In this document: piece after piece, positions 43,204 through 52,076 of the stretch
Layout: every line of letters begins with the position of its first letter
Position numbering within the stretch: the first letter of the stretch is position 1
NCBI GenBank assembly: GCA_024404675.1
Contig: JAKSPO010000001.1
Coordinates: 558,001 to 622,000, forward strand
Direction: 5' to 3'
DNA length: 64,000 nt
Source: Lachnospiraceae bacterium
Lineage (GTDB): Bacteria > Bacillota > Clostridia > Lachnospirales > Lachnospiraceae
Notes under the pieces: generated by a model
Seen by the model: only the letters and a program-made list of their open reading frames with translations
Told to the model about the DNA's origin: nothing
Database searches by the model: none
Program-made: the position numbers and the translations under genes

Positions 43204-45159
43204 TTATTCAGCGTCTGCGTTAGCCTCGGTCTCAACAACCTCGTCTACCGGCTCTTCCTCAAGAGCTCTCATGCTGATGCTGATCTTGTGATCCTCAAGC
43301 TTAAGATCAAGAATGGATGCCTCAATCTCCTGGCCGATGCTCAATACGTCAGCAGGCTTCTCAACACGCTTGTGAGAAATCTGAGAAACATGAAGGAGTG
43401 CATCAACACCCGGATAAATCTCTACGAAAGCACCGAAGTCGGTCATACGAGCAACCTTACCGGTAACGATGGTGCCGGGAGCGAAACGCTCTTCTGCGTT
43501 AGCCCAAGGATTCTCGTCATCGAACTTCTTAGAAAGTGCGATCTTATCATTCTTGATATCCTTAACGTATACACGTACAAGGTCGCCGGTCTTGAAAAGC
43601 TTCTTCGGGTTGCCGATACGTCCCCAGGACATCTCGGAAATATGAAGAAGACCGTCTACACCGCCGATATCTACGAAAGCACCGAAATCGGTAACATTCT
43701 TAATGGTTCCCTCAATAACATCGCCAACCTGAATGCGAGCAAGTGCTGCCTCCAAAGCTGCCTTCTTCTCTGCTGCGAGAAGATCTCTGCGGTTACCGAT
43801 AATGGAACGCTTCTTCGGATCGTAATCAGTAATGGTGAAGGAAATCTCCTGGCCCTGATACTTGGTAAGATCCTTCTCAAAGCTATCGGAGAAAAGGCTT
43901 GCGGGAATGAATACGCGGCACTCGTCAACCAGAACGGTAACGCCACCCTTAACAACCTCGGAAACCTTAGCGCTAAGAACAGTCTTGTTCTCGAAAGCGT
44001 CCTGAAGTACCTGGCTGCTGCGATCCTGTGCAAGCTTCTTGCGGCTGAGAAGCACCTGGCCCTCACCGTCATTCACCTTCAAAATCTTAACGGAGATCTT
44101 ATCTCCCTCCTTGACAACCTCACGGAGGTCAGCGATCGGCTGACTGGAATACTCGTTCTTAGACAGAATGCCGTCTGCCTTGTATCCGATGTTAAGTGCG
44201 ATCTCGTCTTCTTTAACACGAATAACAGTGCCCTCTACTACCTCTCCGTTATGTATTGTCTTAAATGATTCTTCCAACATCTGTTCAAAATTCTCTTCTG
44301 CCATCTTATTTTGAACCTCCTCAATAATATTTCTTGGGGTGGAAGCCCCGGCTGTAATACCTACGCAACGAAAAGATGTAAACGAATTGAAATCCAGATC
44401 TCCCACCGACTGCACATAAAAGGTTGACGGGCAAGCCTGCTTGCAGATTTCGAAAAGCTTTCGCGTATTAGAGCTGTTTCGACTCCCGATCACGACCATT
44501 GCGTCGCACTCTGCTGCCAACTGATGTGCCTCGGTCTGTCTCTCTTCCGTGGCATTGCAGATAGTATTAACCACACTATCGTTCTTATCATACCCTAAAT
44601 GTGCAAAAAATGCAAGAATTGTTTGAAATTTTTTAAAATTAAAAGTCGTTTGCGCAACAATACAGACGGATTTCTGCAGAGTACCTGCAATTTTTGCGGC
44701 TTCTTCGACAGATGAGATGACAAATGCGGGTGTTTCGGACCAGCCGACGATACCCTGCACTTCCGGATGCGCCGCGTCTCCGCATATGATAATCTGCTTT
44801 CCTGCCTTACTTGCCTCGAAAACGGTCCGGTGAATCTTCTTCACGAAGGGACATGTGGCATCTACCAAAGAGACCGCGCCTGCATTTTCACAGACATTTG
44901 CCTCCATCCGCTCCTGCACTGCCTTTGAAACGCCGTGCGAGCGAATGACAATGGTTCCCTCCTTAACCGTATCGATCATTGTCTCATCCGAAAGAATCTC
45001 CACACCGCGTGCGGAAAGCTCCGAAACGACATCCTCGTTATGGATAATCGGGCCGAAGGTATAAACCTTCTTCCCCTGATCGCTAAGAGAACGGACGGTA
45101 CTTACTGCTCTCTCAACGCCGAAACAGAACCCGGCTGTCTTCGCCAGACGAATCTTCAT
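43204..45159 (-). CDS. ispH: IspH (HMB-PP reductase) fused to ribosomal protein S1
   Basis: 651 residues. IspH occupies 1-290, with the three [4Fe-4S] ligands Cys12 (TAGFCFGV), Cys103 (DATCPFVKK) and Cys201 (NTICNATEERQ), and the catalytic pocket SHGVS and SSNTRKL. Four S1 RNA-binding domains follow at about 308-378, 392-460, 478-548 and 565-633 (for example GTIKNVTDFGAFVDIGGVDGLLHIS). IspH is the last step of the non-mevalonate isoprenoid route; S1 helps mRNA bind 30S subunits. This fusion is established in Clostridia. It follows the flavoprotein-Cmk gene. Confidence 0.97.
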   Translation of the reverse strand: MKIRLAKTAGFCFGVERAVSTVRSLSDQGKKVYTFGPIIHNEDVVSELSARGVEILSDETMIDTVKEGTIVIRSHGVSKAVQERMEANVCENAGAVSLVDATCPFVKKIHRTVFEASKAGKQIIICGDAAHPEVQGIVGWSETPAFVISSVEEAAKIAGTLQKSVCIVAQTTFNFKKFQTILAFFAHLGYDKNDSVVNTICNATEERQTEAHQLAAECDAMVVIGSRNSSNTRKLFEICKQACPSTFYVQSVGDLDFNSFTSFRCVGITAGASTPRNIIEEVQNKMAEENFEQMLEESFKTIHNGEVVEGTVIRVKEDEIALNIGYKADGILSKNEYSSQPIADLREVVKEGDKISVKILKVNDGEGQVLLSRKKLAQDRSSQVLQDAFENKTVLSAKVSEVVKGGVTVLVDECRVFIPASLFSDSFEKDLTKYQGQEISFTITDYDPKKRSIIGNRRDLLAAEKKAALEAALARIQVGDVIEGTIKNVTDFGAFVDIGGVDGLLHISEMSWGRIGNPKKLFKTGDLVRVYVKDIKNDKIALSKKFDDENPWANAEERFAPGTIVTGKVARMTDFGAFVEIYPGVDALLHVSQISHKRVEKPADVLSIGQEIEASILDLKLEDHKISISMRALEEEPVDEVVETEANADAE

Positions 45160-45219
45160 CGTACCGTCACCTCCTTACGCCTCCGAACCGTAAGTTCGGG
45201 CTGAATCGTTCTATCAAAG

Positions 45220-47172
45220 TTATCTGGAAAGCTTCTCCGAGATAATCGAAAGCATCGCATTCTCCACTTCCTCGATATTCATCTCTGAGGTGTCCAGTAA
45301 AATGGCATCCTTTGCCCGCATAAGCGGTGCATGCTCACGATGCATATCGCGGTAATCACGCTCTTCGATATCCTTTGCAACTGTCTCGAAATCCGCAGCA
45401 ATCCCCTTTTCCTCGTATTCCTTCACACGACGGCGAGCACGCTCCTCTATGGATGCGGTAAGATAGACCTTTACCTGTGCGTTCGGAAGTACATTGGTTC
45501 CGATATCACGGCCGTCCATTACAACGTCCTTCGTTGCGGCAAGCTCGCGCTGCAGCTCGGCCATCTTCTCTCTGACATCCTTGTTTACGGAGGATGCGCT
45601 GGCCATATTGCCGACCTCCTCGGTACGGATGAGACCGTTCACATTTTCCCCGAACAGAAGCACCTGCTGCTCACCGTTTACATAATCGATAGAAACCTCT
45701 GCCTCGCGTCCGGCCTTAGAAATTGCCTCCGTATCCTCGGCAGTGATGCCCTTTCGGAGAAGATACAGCGCAAGCGCACGGTACATCGCACCGGTATCCA
45801 CATAAATATATCCAAGCCTTGCGGCAACAGCCTTCGCTATGGTACTCTTGCCGGCACCCGCAGGTCCGTCAATGGCAATATTAACACTCACTCTCTTCTC
45901 CTCCTTAGTCTCCTTGATCTTACCGGCAAGAAATCCCGTACTCCAGGCAATCTGCAGGTTAAAGCCGCCCGTCAGTGCATCGAGGTCAAGTACCTCACCT
46001 GCGAACCGAAGCCCCTTTACTAAGCGGGACTCCATCGTTGAAGGATTCACCTCGTCTACACATACGCCGCCCTTTGTAACCACTGCCTCGTTGTAGCCGC
46101 CCATTCCCGTTATGGTAACGGTAAAGCTCTGAAGAGCGCGTAACAGGGACTGACGAAGCTCTCTTGTAATCTCGCCCGCCTTTCGTTCGGGATCAATGCC
46201 CGCATACGAAAGCAGCACCGGTCCCATCGATGCGGGAACGAGTGCGCCGATCAGATTCTTCATCTGCTTGCCGCGGCCGTTCTCAAGCTCACGAACAAGG
46301 CGCGCATCCAGCTGTTCCGTGCTCAGGGCAGGCTTCAGATTGATGTGAAGCCTTGCGCCAACGAGCGCATCGGAGCATTGGCCGGTAGCCGAAAGTACCA
46401 CCGGTCCGCTGACACCCTTATGGGTGAACAGAAGCTCTCCGAAATCCTCATAAAGCGTGCGGTCGTCCTTTTCGAAGCGAACGGATATGTTTCTTAACGA
46501 GAGGCCGCTCATCTCCGCGCAGAAGCTTTCCTTCGCAGTCAGCGAAACCAAAGAAGGCATCAGTCTTTCCACATGATGACCAACACTCTTTGCGAACCGG
46601 TAGCCGTCGCCCGTCGAACCGGTTGACGGATAGGAAAGGCCACCCGTTGCGATGATTACCACGTCACACGCAAGCTTCTCTCCGTACGCAGTCTGCACCG
46701 CCCGAACGACGCTTGTATAGCTCTTTTTCTTCTTACCGGTTGCGCCGTCAGAATACGGTGCGGTCTCAATTCCGCTTACCTCTGCGTGCAGTCTGACATC
46801 GACGCCGAGTCGGCGAAGCTCCTCCGAAAGCGCCTTTGTCACGTCCGAGGCGTGGTCCGAAGCGGGAAATGCCCGCTCGCCCCGCTCCACCTTGGTCGGC
46901 ATGCCAAGCTCCTCAAAAAGCGCTATGGCGTCATAATTGGAAAATGCGTGAAAGGCGCTGTATAAAAAGCGCTGATTCCGCATGATATTCTGCATAAAGG
47001 TCTCGCTGTCACACGCATTTGTGAAATTACAGCGCCCCTTGCCGGTAATATAAATCTTCTTACCGAGCTTCTCATTTTTCTCAAGAAGAACGACGCTGTG
47101 GCCGATCCTTGCTGCCGATATCGCAGCAAGCATTCCCGCAGCGCCGCCTCCGATTACTACTACTCTACTCAT
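45220..47172 (-). CDS. HI0933-type flavoprotein fused to cytidylate kinase
   Basis: One open frame of 650 residues. Residues 1 to about 420 are an NAD(P)/FAD-binding HI0933/aminoacetone-oxidase-like protein: VVVIGGGAAGMLAAISAARIGHSVVLLEK, YITGKGRCNFTN, IIATGGLSYPSTGSTGDGY and CVDEVNPSTMESRLVKGLRFAGEVLDLDALTGGFNLQIAWSTGFLAG. Residues about 428-650 are cytidylate kinase: IAIDGPAGAGKST, DTGAMYRALA and MDGRDIGTNVLP. There is no stop between them, yet a perfect ribosome site and GTG lie at the junction. In related genomes the two are usually adjacent separate genes. The ATG at 47172 has AAGGA before it and overlaps the pgsA stop. Confidence 0.93.
   Translation of the reverse strand: MSRVVVIGGGAAGMLAAISAARIGHSVVLLEKNEKLGKKIYITGKGRCNFTNACDSETFMQNIMRNQRFLYSAFHAFSNYDAIALFEELGMPTKVERGERAFPASDHASDVTKALSEELRRLGVDVRLHAEVSGIETAPYSDGATGKKKKSYTSVVRAVQTAYGEKLACDVVIIATGGLSYPSTGSTGDGYRFAKSVGHHVERLMPSLVSLTAKESFCAEMSGLSLRNISVRFEKDDRTLYEDFGELLFTHKGVSGPVVLSATGQCSDALVGARLHINLKPALSTEQLDARLVRELENGRGKQMKNLIGALVPASMGPVLLSYAGIDPERKAGEITRELRQSLLRALQSFTVTITGMGGYNEAVVTKGGVCVDEVNPSTMESRLVKGLRFAGEVLDLDALTGGFNLQIAWSTGFLAGKIKETKEEKRVSVNIAIDGPAGAGKSTIAKAVAARLGYIYVDTGAMYRALALYLLRKGITAEDTEAISKAGREAEVSIDYVNGEQQVLLFGENVNGLIRTEEVGNMASASSVNKDVREKMAELQRELAATKDVVMDGRDIGTNVLPNAQVKVYLTASIEERARRRVKEYEEKGIAADFETVAKDIEERDYRDMHREHAPLMRAKDAILLDTSEMNIEEVENAMLSIISEKLSR
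45889..45906 (-). promoter_or_regulatory. cmk: Internal ribosome binding site and GTG start for Cmk
   Basis: The minus strand has AAGGAGG at 45906-45900, an 8-nt spacer, and GTG at 45891, in frame with the kinase. Initiation here would give a stand-alone 223-residue cytidylate kinase, the normal length, in addition to the fusion. Confidence 0.75.
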
Positions 47173-47743
47173 TGTCCTTCCTGTCATGCAAAACGGAACG
47201 GTTCTGCCAGATGTATACCACAAGGCTGGCAACCGTCAGCACAAGGGCAAGCCACATGGAAATCTTACCGAGCACATTGGCAACGCGGAATACAAGGTAT
47301 TTGTCGTATTCCGGATTCGCCGTGAACAGAAGGAGCATACACATTACCATCTGCACAACGGTCTTAATCTTGCCAAGCCAGCCTGCCGCGATGACAACGC
47401 CCTTATCGGAAGCAATCAGACGGAAGCCGCTGATGATAAAGTCACGTGCCATAATGATTGCTACGATAACCGCAGGAATCTTGTTGAACTCGATCAGCAT
47501 GATCAAAGCGGTGCACACAAGAATCTTGTCCGCAAGCGGATCCATAAACTTACCGAAGGTGGTTACCAGATGATACTTTCTGGCAATATGTCCATCCAGG
47601 AAATCGGAAAAGCTTGCAATCGCGAACACGCCGAGCGCGATGAAATTGTAGTACGGAATCTCCGTAATCATCAGAAGCAATACAAAGACCGGAATCATAA
47701 ACACCCGGAACATAGTGATCTTATTCGGCAAATTCATCTTCAA
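47165..47743 (-). CDS. pgsA: phosphatidylglycerophosphate synthase
   Basis: 192 residues with the CDP-alcohol phosphotransferase motif DFLDGHIARKYHLVTTFGKFMDPLADK (DG-AR-G-D-D pattern) and about four membrane helices. It joins CDP-diacylglycerol to glycerol-3-phosphate. The start is TTG at 47743 (AGGAGAG 4-5 nt upstream) or ATG at 47737; both overlap the rimO end. The 3' end overlaps the flavoprotein start by 8 nt. Confidence 0.96.
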   Translation of the reverse strand: MKMNLPNKITMFRVFMIPVFVLLLMITEIPYYNFIALGVFAIASFSDFLDGHIARKYHLVTTFGKFMDPLADKILVCTALIMLIEFNKIPAVIVAIIMARDFIISGFRLIASDKGVVIAAGWLGKIKTVVQMVMCMLLLFTANPEYDKYLVFRVANVLGKISMWLALVLTVASLVVYIWQNRSVLHDRKDNE

Positions 47744-49052
47744 TCATCTCTCCTATCAAATCATATTCGTTTGCACCGGTTATCTTAACCGGCACGATAC
47801 TTCCGGACAATAACGAACGGGCGGACTCTACATATACCGAGCCGTCGATTCCCGGAGCGTCCATATAGGTACGTCCGACATACACATTTTCCTCGGGAAG
47901 GAAGCCGTCAATCATCACCATAAAGCGCTTGCCGATATTGGCCTTCCCGTAGGCGGCGCAAATCTCTCTCTGAAGCTTCATGATTCGGTTGCGACGACTG
48001 AGCTTCACACGCTTTGGCACCTGCTCCTTCATCCGTGCCGCAGGCGTGTCCTCCTCCTTCGAGTACGGGAACACACCGAGACGGTTGAATTTAAGCTTTG
48101 TTACAAAGTCCACAAGCGTCTGTGCGTCCTCCTCGGTCTCCCCCGGGAAGCCCGTGATGAGTGTCGTACGAAGCGTAATATCCTTCATGGCCTTACGAAG
48201 CTTTGCTACGACCTTAGCGATATCTCTGCCGGTCGTCCGTCTGCCCATCCGCTTTAAGATGCTGTCCGAGGCGTGCTGCACCGGCATATCTAAGTAATGA
48301 CAGATCTTCGGCTCCTCCTTCATCACCGCAATCAGCTCGTCGGTGATCTCTTCGGGATAGCAATACATCAGTCTGATCCACGCGATTCCTTCGATTTCGC
48401 ACAGCTTAGAAAGCAGCTCGGGAAGCGCCTTATAGCCGTATAAATCGACACCGTAAACCGTTGTCTCCTGCGCCACAATCAGAAGCTCCTTCGTGCCCTG
48501 CTCCGCCAGATAGCGGGCTTCGGCAAGCAGTCGCTCCATCGGAACGGAACGATACGGTCCGCGGATTTTCGGAATGATACAGTAGGTACAATGCTTATCG
48601 CAGCCCTCAGCAATCTTGAGCGGCGCCGAATAGCTGTCTGCTGCCAGAACACGCTTCGTGTCAGGCAGAGGCAAATACTCCGGAGCCCTTTTTGATACAT
48701 AGAATCCTTCTGCGGAAAGTGCCGCCGGCAAATCCTCGATGGCGTTAGTTCCAAGAACCGCATCCACCTCGGGCATCGCGCTGCGGATCTCATCCGCATA
48801 ACGCTCCGCAAGGCAACCGGTAATCACAAGCCTCTTAAGTCTTCCGGTCTCCTTGTACTGCGCCAGATCGATGATGCACTGCACACTTTCCTCCTTGGCG
48901 TCATGAATAAAGCAGCAGGTGTTAATAACAATGGCCTCTGCTTCGGTCTCATCATCGGTTATCGTATGACCGTTGTCCGTAAGAAGACCGAGCATGACCT
49001 CGCTGTCCACCAGATTCTTATCACAGCCGAGGGAAACGAAATATACCTTCAC
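47721..49052 (-). CDS. rimO: ribosomal protein S12 methylthiotransferase RimO
   Basis: 443 residues. The N-terminal UPF0004 domain holds Cys10, Cys46 and Cys80; the radical-SAM motif CDKHCTYC is at 151-158; and a TRAM domain is at the C-terminus. RimO adds a methylthio group to an Asp of S12. The start is GTG at 49052 with AAGGAG upstream. It lies 18 nt after folD. Confidence 0.96.
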   Translation of the reverse strand: MKVYFVSLGCDKNLVDSEVMLGLLTDNGHTITDDETEAEAIVINTCCFIHDAKEESVQCIIDLAQYKETGRLKRLVITGCLAERYADEIRSAMPEVDAVLGTNAIEDLPAALSAEGFYVSKRAPEYLPLPDTKRVLAADSYSAPLKIAEGCDKHCTYCIIPKIRGPYRSVPMERLLAEARYLAEQGTKELLIVAQETTVYGVDLYGYKALPELLSKLCEIEGIAWIRLMYCYPEEITDELIAVMKEEPKICHYLDMPVQHASDSILKRMGRRTTGRDIAKVVAKLRKAMKDITLRTTLITGFPGETEEDAQTLVDFVTKLKFNRLGVFPYSKEEDTPAARMKEQVPKRVKLSRRNRIMKLQREICAAYGKANIGKRFMVMIDGFLPEENVYVGRTYMDAPGIDGSVYVESARSLLSGSIVPVKITGANEYDLIGEMIEDEFAE

Positions 49053-49070
49053 AATACCTTCTCCTTCAAA

Positions 49071-49907
49071 TTAAGCGTTGCTCTTCACAACGTTGCACAT
49101 CAGCATGGCAATCGTCATCGGTCCTACACCGCCGGGAACGGGGGTGATTGCGGATGCAATCGGCTCAACGCTGTCAAAATCAACATCACCGCAAAGCTTG
49201 TTGTCTTCATTTCTGTGAATGCCGACATCGATGACAACGGCACCCTCCTTCACATACTCAGCGGTAATGAACTTCGGCTTGCCGATTGCTACAACCAGAA
49301 TATCCGCACGCTTCGTAACCTCTGCAAGATTCTTCGTTCTTGAGTGACATACGGTAACGGTGCCGTTCTCACGAAGAAGCATGGCAGCCATCGGCTTACC
49401 GACGATATTGCTTCGACCGATAACAACACACTCCTTACCGGCAATTTCGATGCCGGAGCGCTTCAGAAGCTGGATGACACCTGCGGGTGTGCAGGACTCA
49501 TAGCCCTCCTCACCGATCCAGAGTCTGCCGACGCTTACCGGATGGAAGCCGTCAACATCCTTATCCGGATTGATTGCAAGCAAAACCTTATCCTCGCAGA
49601 TATGCTTCGGAAGCGGAAGCTGTACAAGAATACCGTGTACGTCACTACGCTCATTCAACTCCTTTACGATCGAAAGAAGCTCCTCCTCCGTCGTCTCCTC
49701 GGGAAGCTCGTAGGCCAGAGAATTCACACCGATATACTCGCAGGCCTTCTTCTTATTGCCTACGTAAACACTCGAAGCCTTATCGTTACCGACCTGGATG
49801 ACCGCAAGCGTAATCTCCTTGCCCTCGGCCTTCTTCTTTGCAACGATTTCCTTAAGTTCGTCCTTGATTTCTGCGGAAATCTTCTTTCCATCAATCAACA
49901 ATGCCAT
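49071..49907 (-). CDS. folD: bifunctional methylene-THF dehydrogenase/cyclohydrolase FolD
   Basis: 278 residues with VGNDKASSVYVGNKKKACEYIG (catalytic Lys and Tyr region), ILVQLPLPKHI, INPDKDVDGFHP and GRSNIVGKPMA. It interconverts methylene- and formyl-tetrahydrofolate. GGAGG precedes the ATG. It sits between the antiporter genes and rimO. Confidence 0.98.
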   Translation of the reverse strand: MALLIDGKKISAEIKDELKEIVAKKKAEGKEITLAVIQVGNDKASSVYVGNKKKACEYIGVNSLAYELPEETTEEELLSIVKELNERSDVHGILVQLPLPKHICEDKVLLAINPDKDVDGFHPVSVGRLWIGEEGYESCTPAGVIQLLKRSGIEIAGKECVVIGRSNIVGKPMAAMLLRENGTVTVCHSRTKNLAEVTKRADILVVAIGKPKFITAEYVKEGAVVIDVGIHRNEDNKLCGDVDFDSVEPIASAITPVPGGVGPMTIAMLMCNVVKSNA

Positions 49908-49935
49908 AATGAATCCTCCGTTTTATTATATTTTT

Positions 49936-52032
49936 CTAACCCCTTAAGCAGTAAAGGAGATACAAAACCATCGTAAGCAGGCCCACACAGAAGGTTAACA
50001 GGCCGTAGGAAAGGCTTCGGGATACAAGCTTTACCGTCTCACTTACATCGTCAAAGCCGCGGTTGACGCTTTCCACATAATCCTTACCTGCACCTTGGTG
50101 CTTATGCGAGAATTTGCGGGCAAAGCCGGCGATACCGTTACAGATTCGCCCGATCACATTCGCAATCGCACGGGAAAGCGGCACGCTGGTCGTCTCGCAG
50201 ACAGGCTTCAGAATCGTTCTTCTGACTGCCGTAACGAGCATTTCCGTCAGCTTATCGAGAAGGCCGAACAGCTTCTTGCATAAACCAAGCAAAAAGCCCA
50301 TCAGAATCGGCCGATAGATCAGATTTTCCATATCAAGCCGCTTCGGGAAGCGGTTTACATAACGGGTCTCCTTCGCAGAAACCTTCTTAGTGATGACGAT
50401 TCGAACAAAGCACCAGTAGAGAAGAAGGCCGATGCATACCGAGATAAGGCCGCCCTTCATATTCTCAAGGGTAAATACCTCGAATGCCTCCGGCGCCTCC
50501 TCGTAGGCGGTAATGGAGGCTGCGGTTGCTGCGATTCGGCTCATCGTATCCTTCGGGAAGCTGCCGAGAATCACAATGAGGGCCGCAGGAATCGAAAGCG
50601 CAAGCTTCATTGCTACGGGCAGATACGTCTTATGCTTTCTGTTAAAGCTCTGCACCTCCTTAGAGGGCTTCGCCACAAAAAGAACCATGAACAGCTTAAG
50701 CATATAAGCAAGCGTGCAGCCGCCGGCGATCAGGAACAGAATCTCCGCAACCTTATAAACTATCATTCCACTCTCATGATAACACAAAACAATCGCCTCA
50801 TGAAGCATGGATTTGGAAACAAATCCGGAGAAACCGGGAATTCCCGCGATACCGAGTGCCGCGCACAGATAAAGTGCCATAAACCAGGGCTTGCCGACAC
50901 CGAAGCCACGGATAACATTCAGATCTCTTGACTCCAGATTCTTAACAATAACACCTGCTAAAAGGAATAGAACAAGCTTGAAAAGCGAATGGTTCACCAT
51001 GTGAAGAATTGCGCCCTGTACCGCAAGCCACTGCTCTTCTTCGAGGATGCACATGGCGCCCGCACCAACTAACATAAAGCCGATCTGGGATACGGAGGAG
51101 CAGGCAAGAATATGCTTCATGTCGATGGAGAAAAGCGCAAGGACGGCTCCTACAAGCATCGTGCACACCGCAAGGAACAGAAGAATCTGTCCGAATAACA
51201 CATCGCCAAGGAACAGGCGTCCGGTAAGCAGAAGCACGCCGTACATTCCGGCCTTCGTCAGAATACCCGAAAGCAGTGCCGACGCAGGTGCCGGTGCCAC
51301 GGGATGCGCCTTCGGAAGCCAGATATGAAGCGGGAAGCTACCTGCCTTTGCGCCAAAGCCGAACAGCAGGCAGAAGCCGGCAGCATAAAGAACCGTCTTA
51401 TCCGAAGCTGCTGCGCTCAGATTAGTAAGCTCATCGTACTGAAGCGTGCCAAAGGAATTGTAGATCATAAAGATTCCCATCAGCATCACAAGGCCGCCGA
51501 TAATTGCCACCGCAAGATAGGTCTGCGATGCGCGAACCGCCTCCGCATCTTCCTCTTGGATAACCCAGACGTAGGATGCAAGCGACATAATCTCAAAGAA
51601 GATAAAGGTCGTATACAGATCGACCGACAGAAACACACCGAGTGTCGCGCCAAGCGTCAGCAGTGTGTAGAAATAATACCGTCCGCGGTTCTCCTCGCCC
51701 TTTGTATACCAAAGCGCGAACAGGGACGAAACCGTCCAGGCAAATGCGGCAAGTATCACGTAAACAACGCGAAAGCCCTCCATCCGAAAACCGATTCCGC
51801 GTCCGCAGATCTCAGGGATCGAAAGTGCGACCTCGTGGCCGTTTTGGGCATATACACCATAGATTATCGCCGTCACTAAGGTCAGTGCGGTAATGCCGAA
51901 GAAGAGAACCTCTCCGCCTCTTAGCCATCCTTTGTGTCTGCTTCGCTCCCCTGCTCCGTTAAGCATACGGCTCACAAGTCCGCCGAACATCGGCAGCAGA
52001 ACAAGCAGCAATAATCCGATTTCACCTTTCAT
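49936..52032 (-). CDS. antiporter subunit 4, NuoL/MrpA/HyfB type
   Basis: About 698 residues. The core antiporter fold has FFEIMSLASYVWV (membrane-buried Glu), GFGAKAGSFPLHIWLPKAHPVAPAPASALLSG (TM7 Lys) and DMKHILACSSVSQIGFM. A long C-terminal extension from about residue 520 to 698 has more helices ending in a final anchor (LTFCVGLLTMVLYLLYCL), somewhat like the NuoL arm. Start at ATG 52032 with GGGAG 8 nt upstream; the frame extends to 52179 but overlaps the next gene. No quinone or Fe-S subunits accompany it. Confidence 0.9.
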   Translation of the reverse strand: MKGEIGLLLLVLLPMFGGLVSRMLNGAGERSRHKGWLRGGEVLFFGITALTLVTAIIYGVYAQNGHEVALSIPEICGRGIGFRMEGFRVVYVILAAFAWTVSSLFALWYTKGEENRGRYYFYTLLTLGATLGVFLSVDLYTTFIFFEIMSLASYVWVIQEEDAEAVRASQTYLAVAIIGGLVMLMGIFMIYNSFGTLQYDELTNLSAAASDKTVLYAAGFCLLFGFGAKAGSFPLHIWLPKAHPVAPAPASALLSGILTKAGMYGVLLLTGRLFLGDVLFGQILLFLAVCTMLVGAVLALFSIDMKHILACSSVSQIGFMLVGAGAMCILEEEQWLAVQGAILHMVNHSLFKLVLFLLAGVIVKNLESRDLNVIRGFGVGKPWFMALYLCAALGIAGIPGFSGFVSKSMLHEAIVLCYHESGMIVYKVAEILFLIAGGCTLAYMLKLFMVLFVAKPSKEVQSFNRKHKTYLPVAMKLALSIPAALIVILGSFPKDTMSRIAATAASITAYEEAPEAFEVFTLENMKGGLISVCIGLLLYWCFVRIVITKKVSAKETRYVNRFPKRLDMENLIYRPILMGFLLGLCKKLFGLLDKLTEMLVTAVRRTILKPVCETTSVPLSRAIANVIGRICNGIAGFARKFSHKHQGAGKDYVESVNRGFDDVSETVKLVSRSLSYGLLTFCVGLLTMVLYLLYCLRG

Positions 52033-52076
52033 AAAATCAACTCCCGGTTCAAAGTAAATAGTCCGTTCACGCAGGC

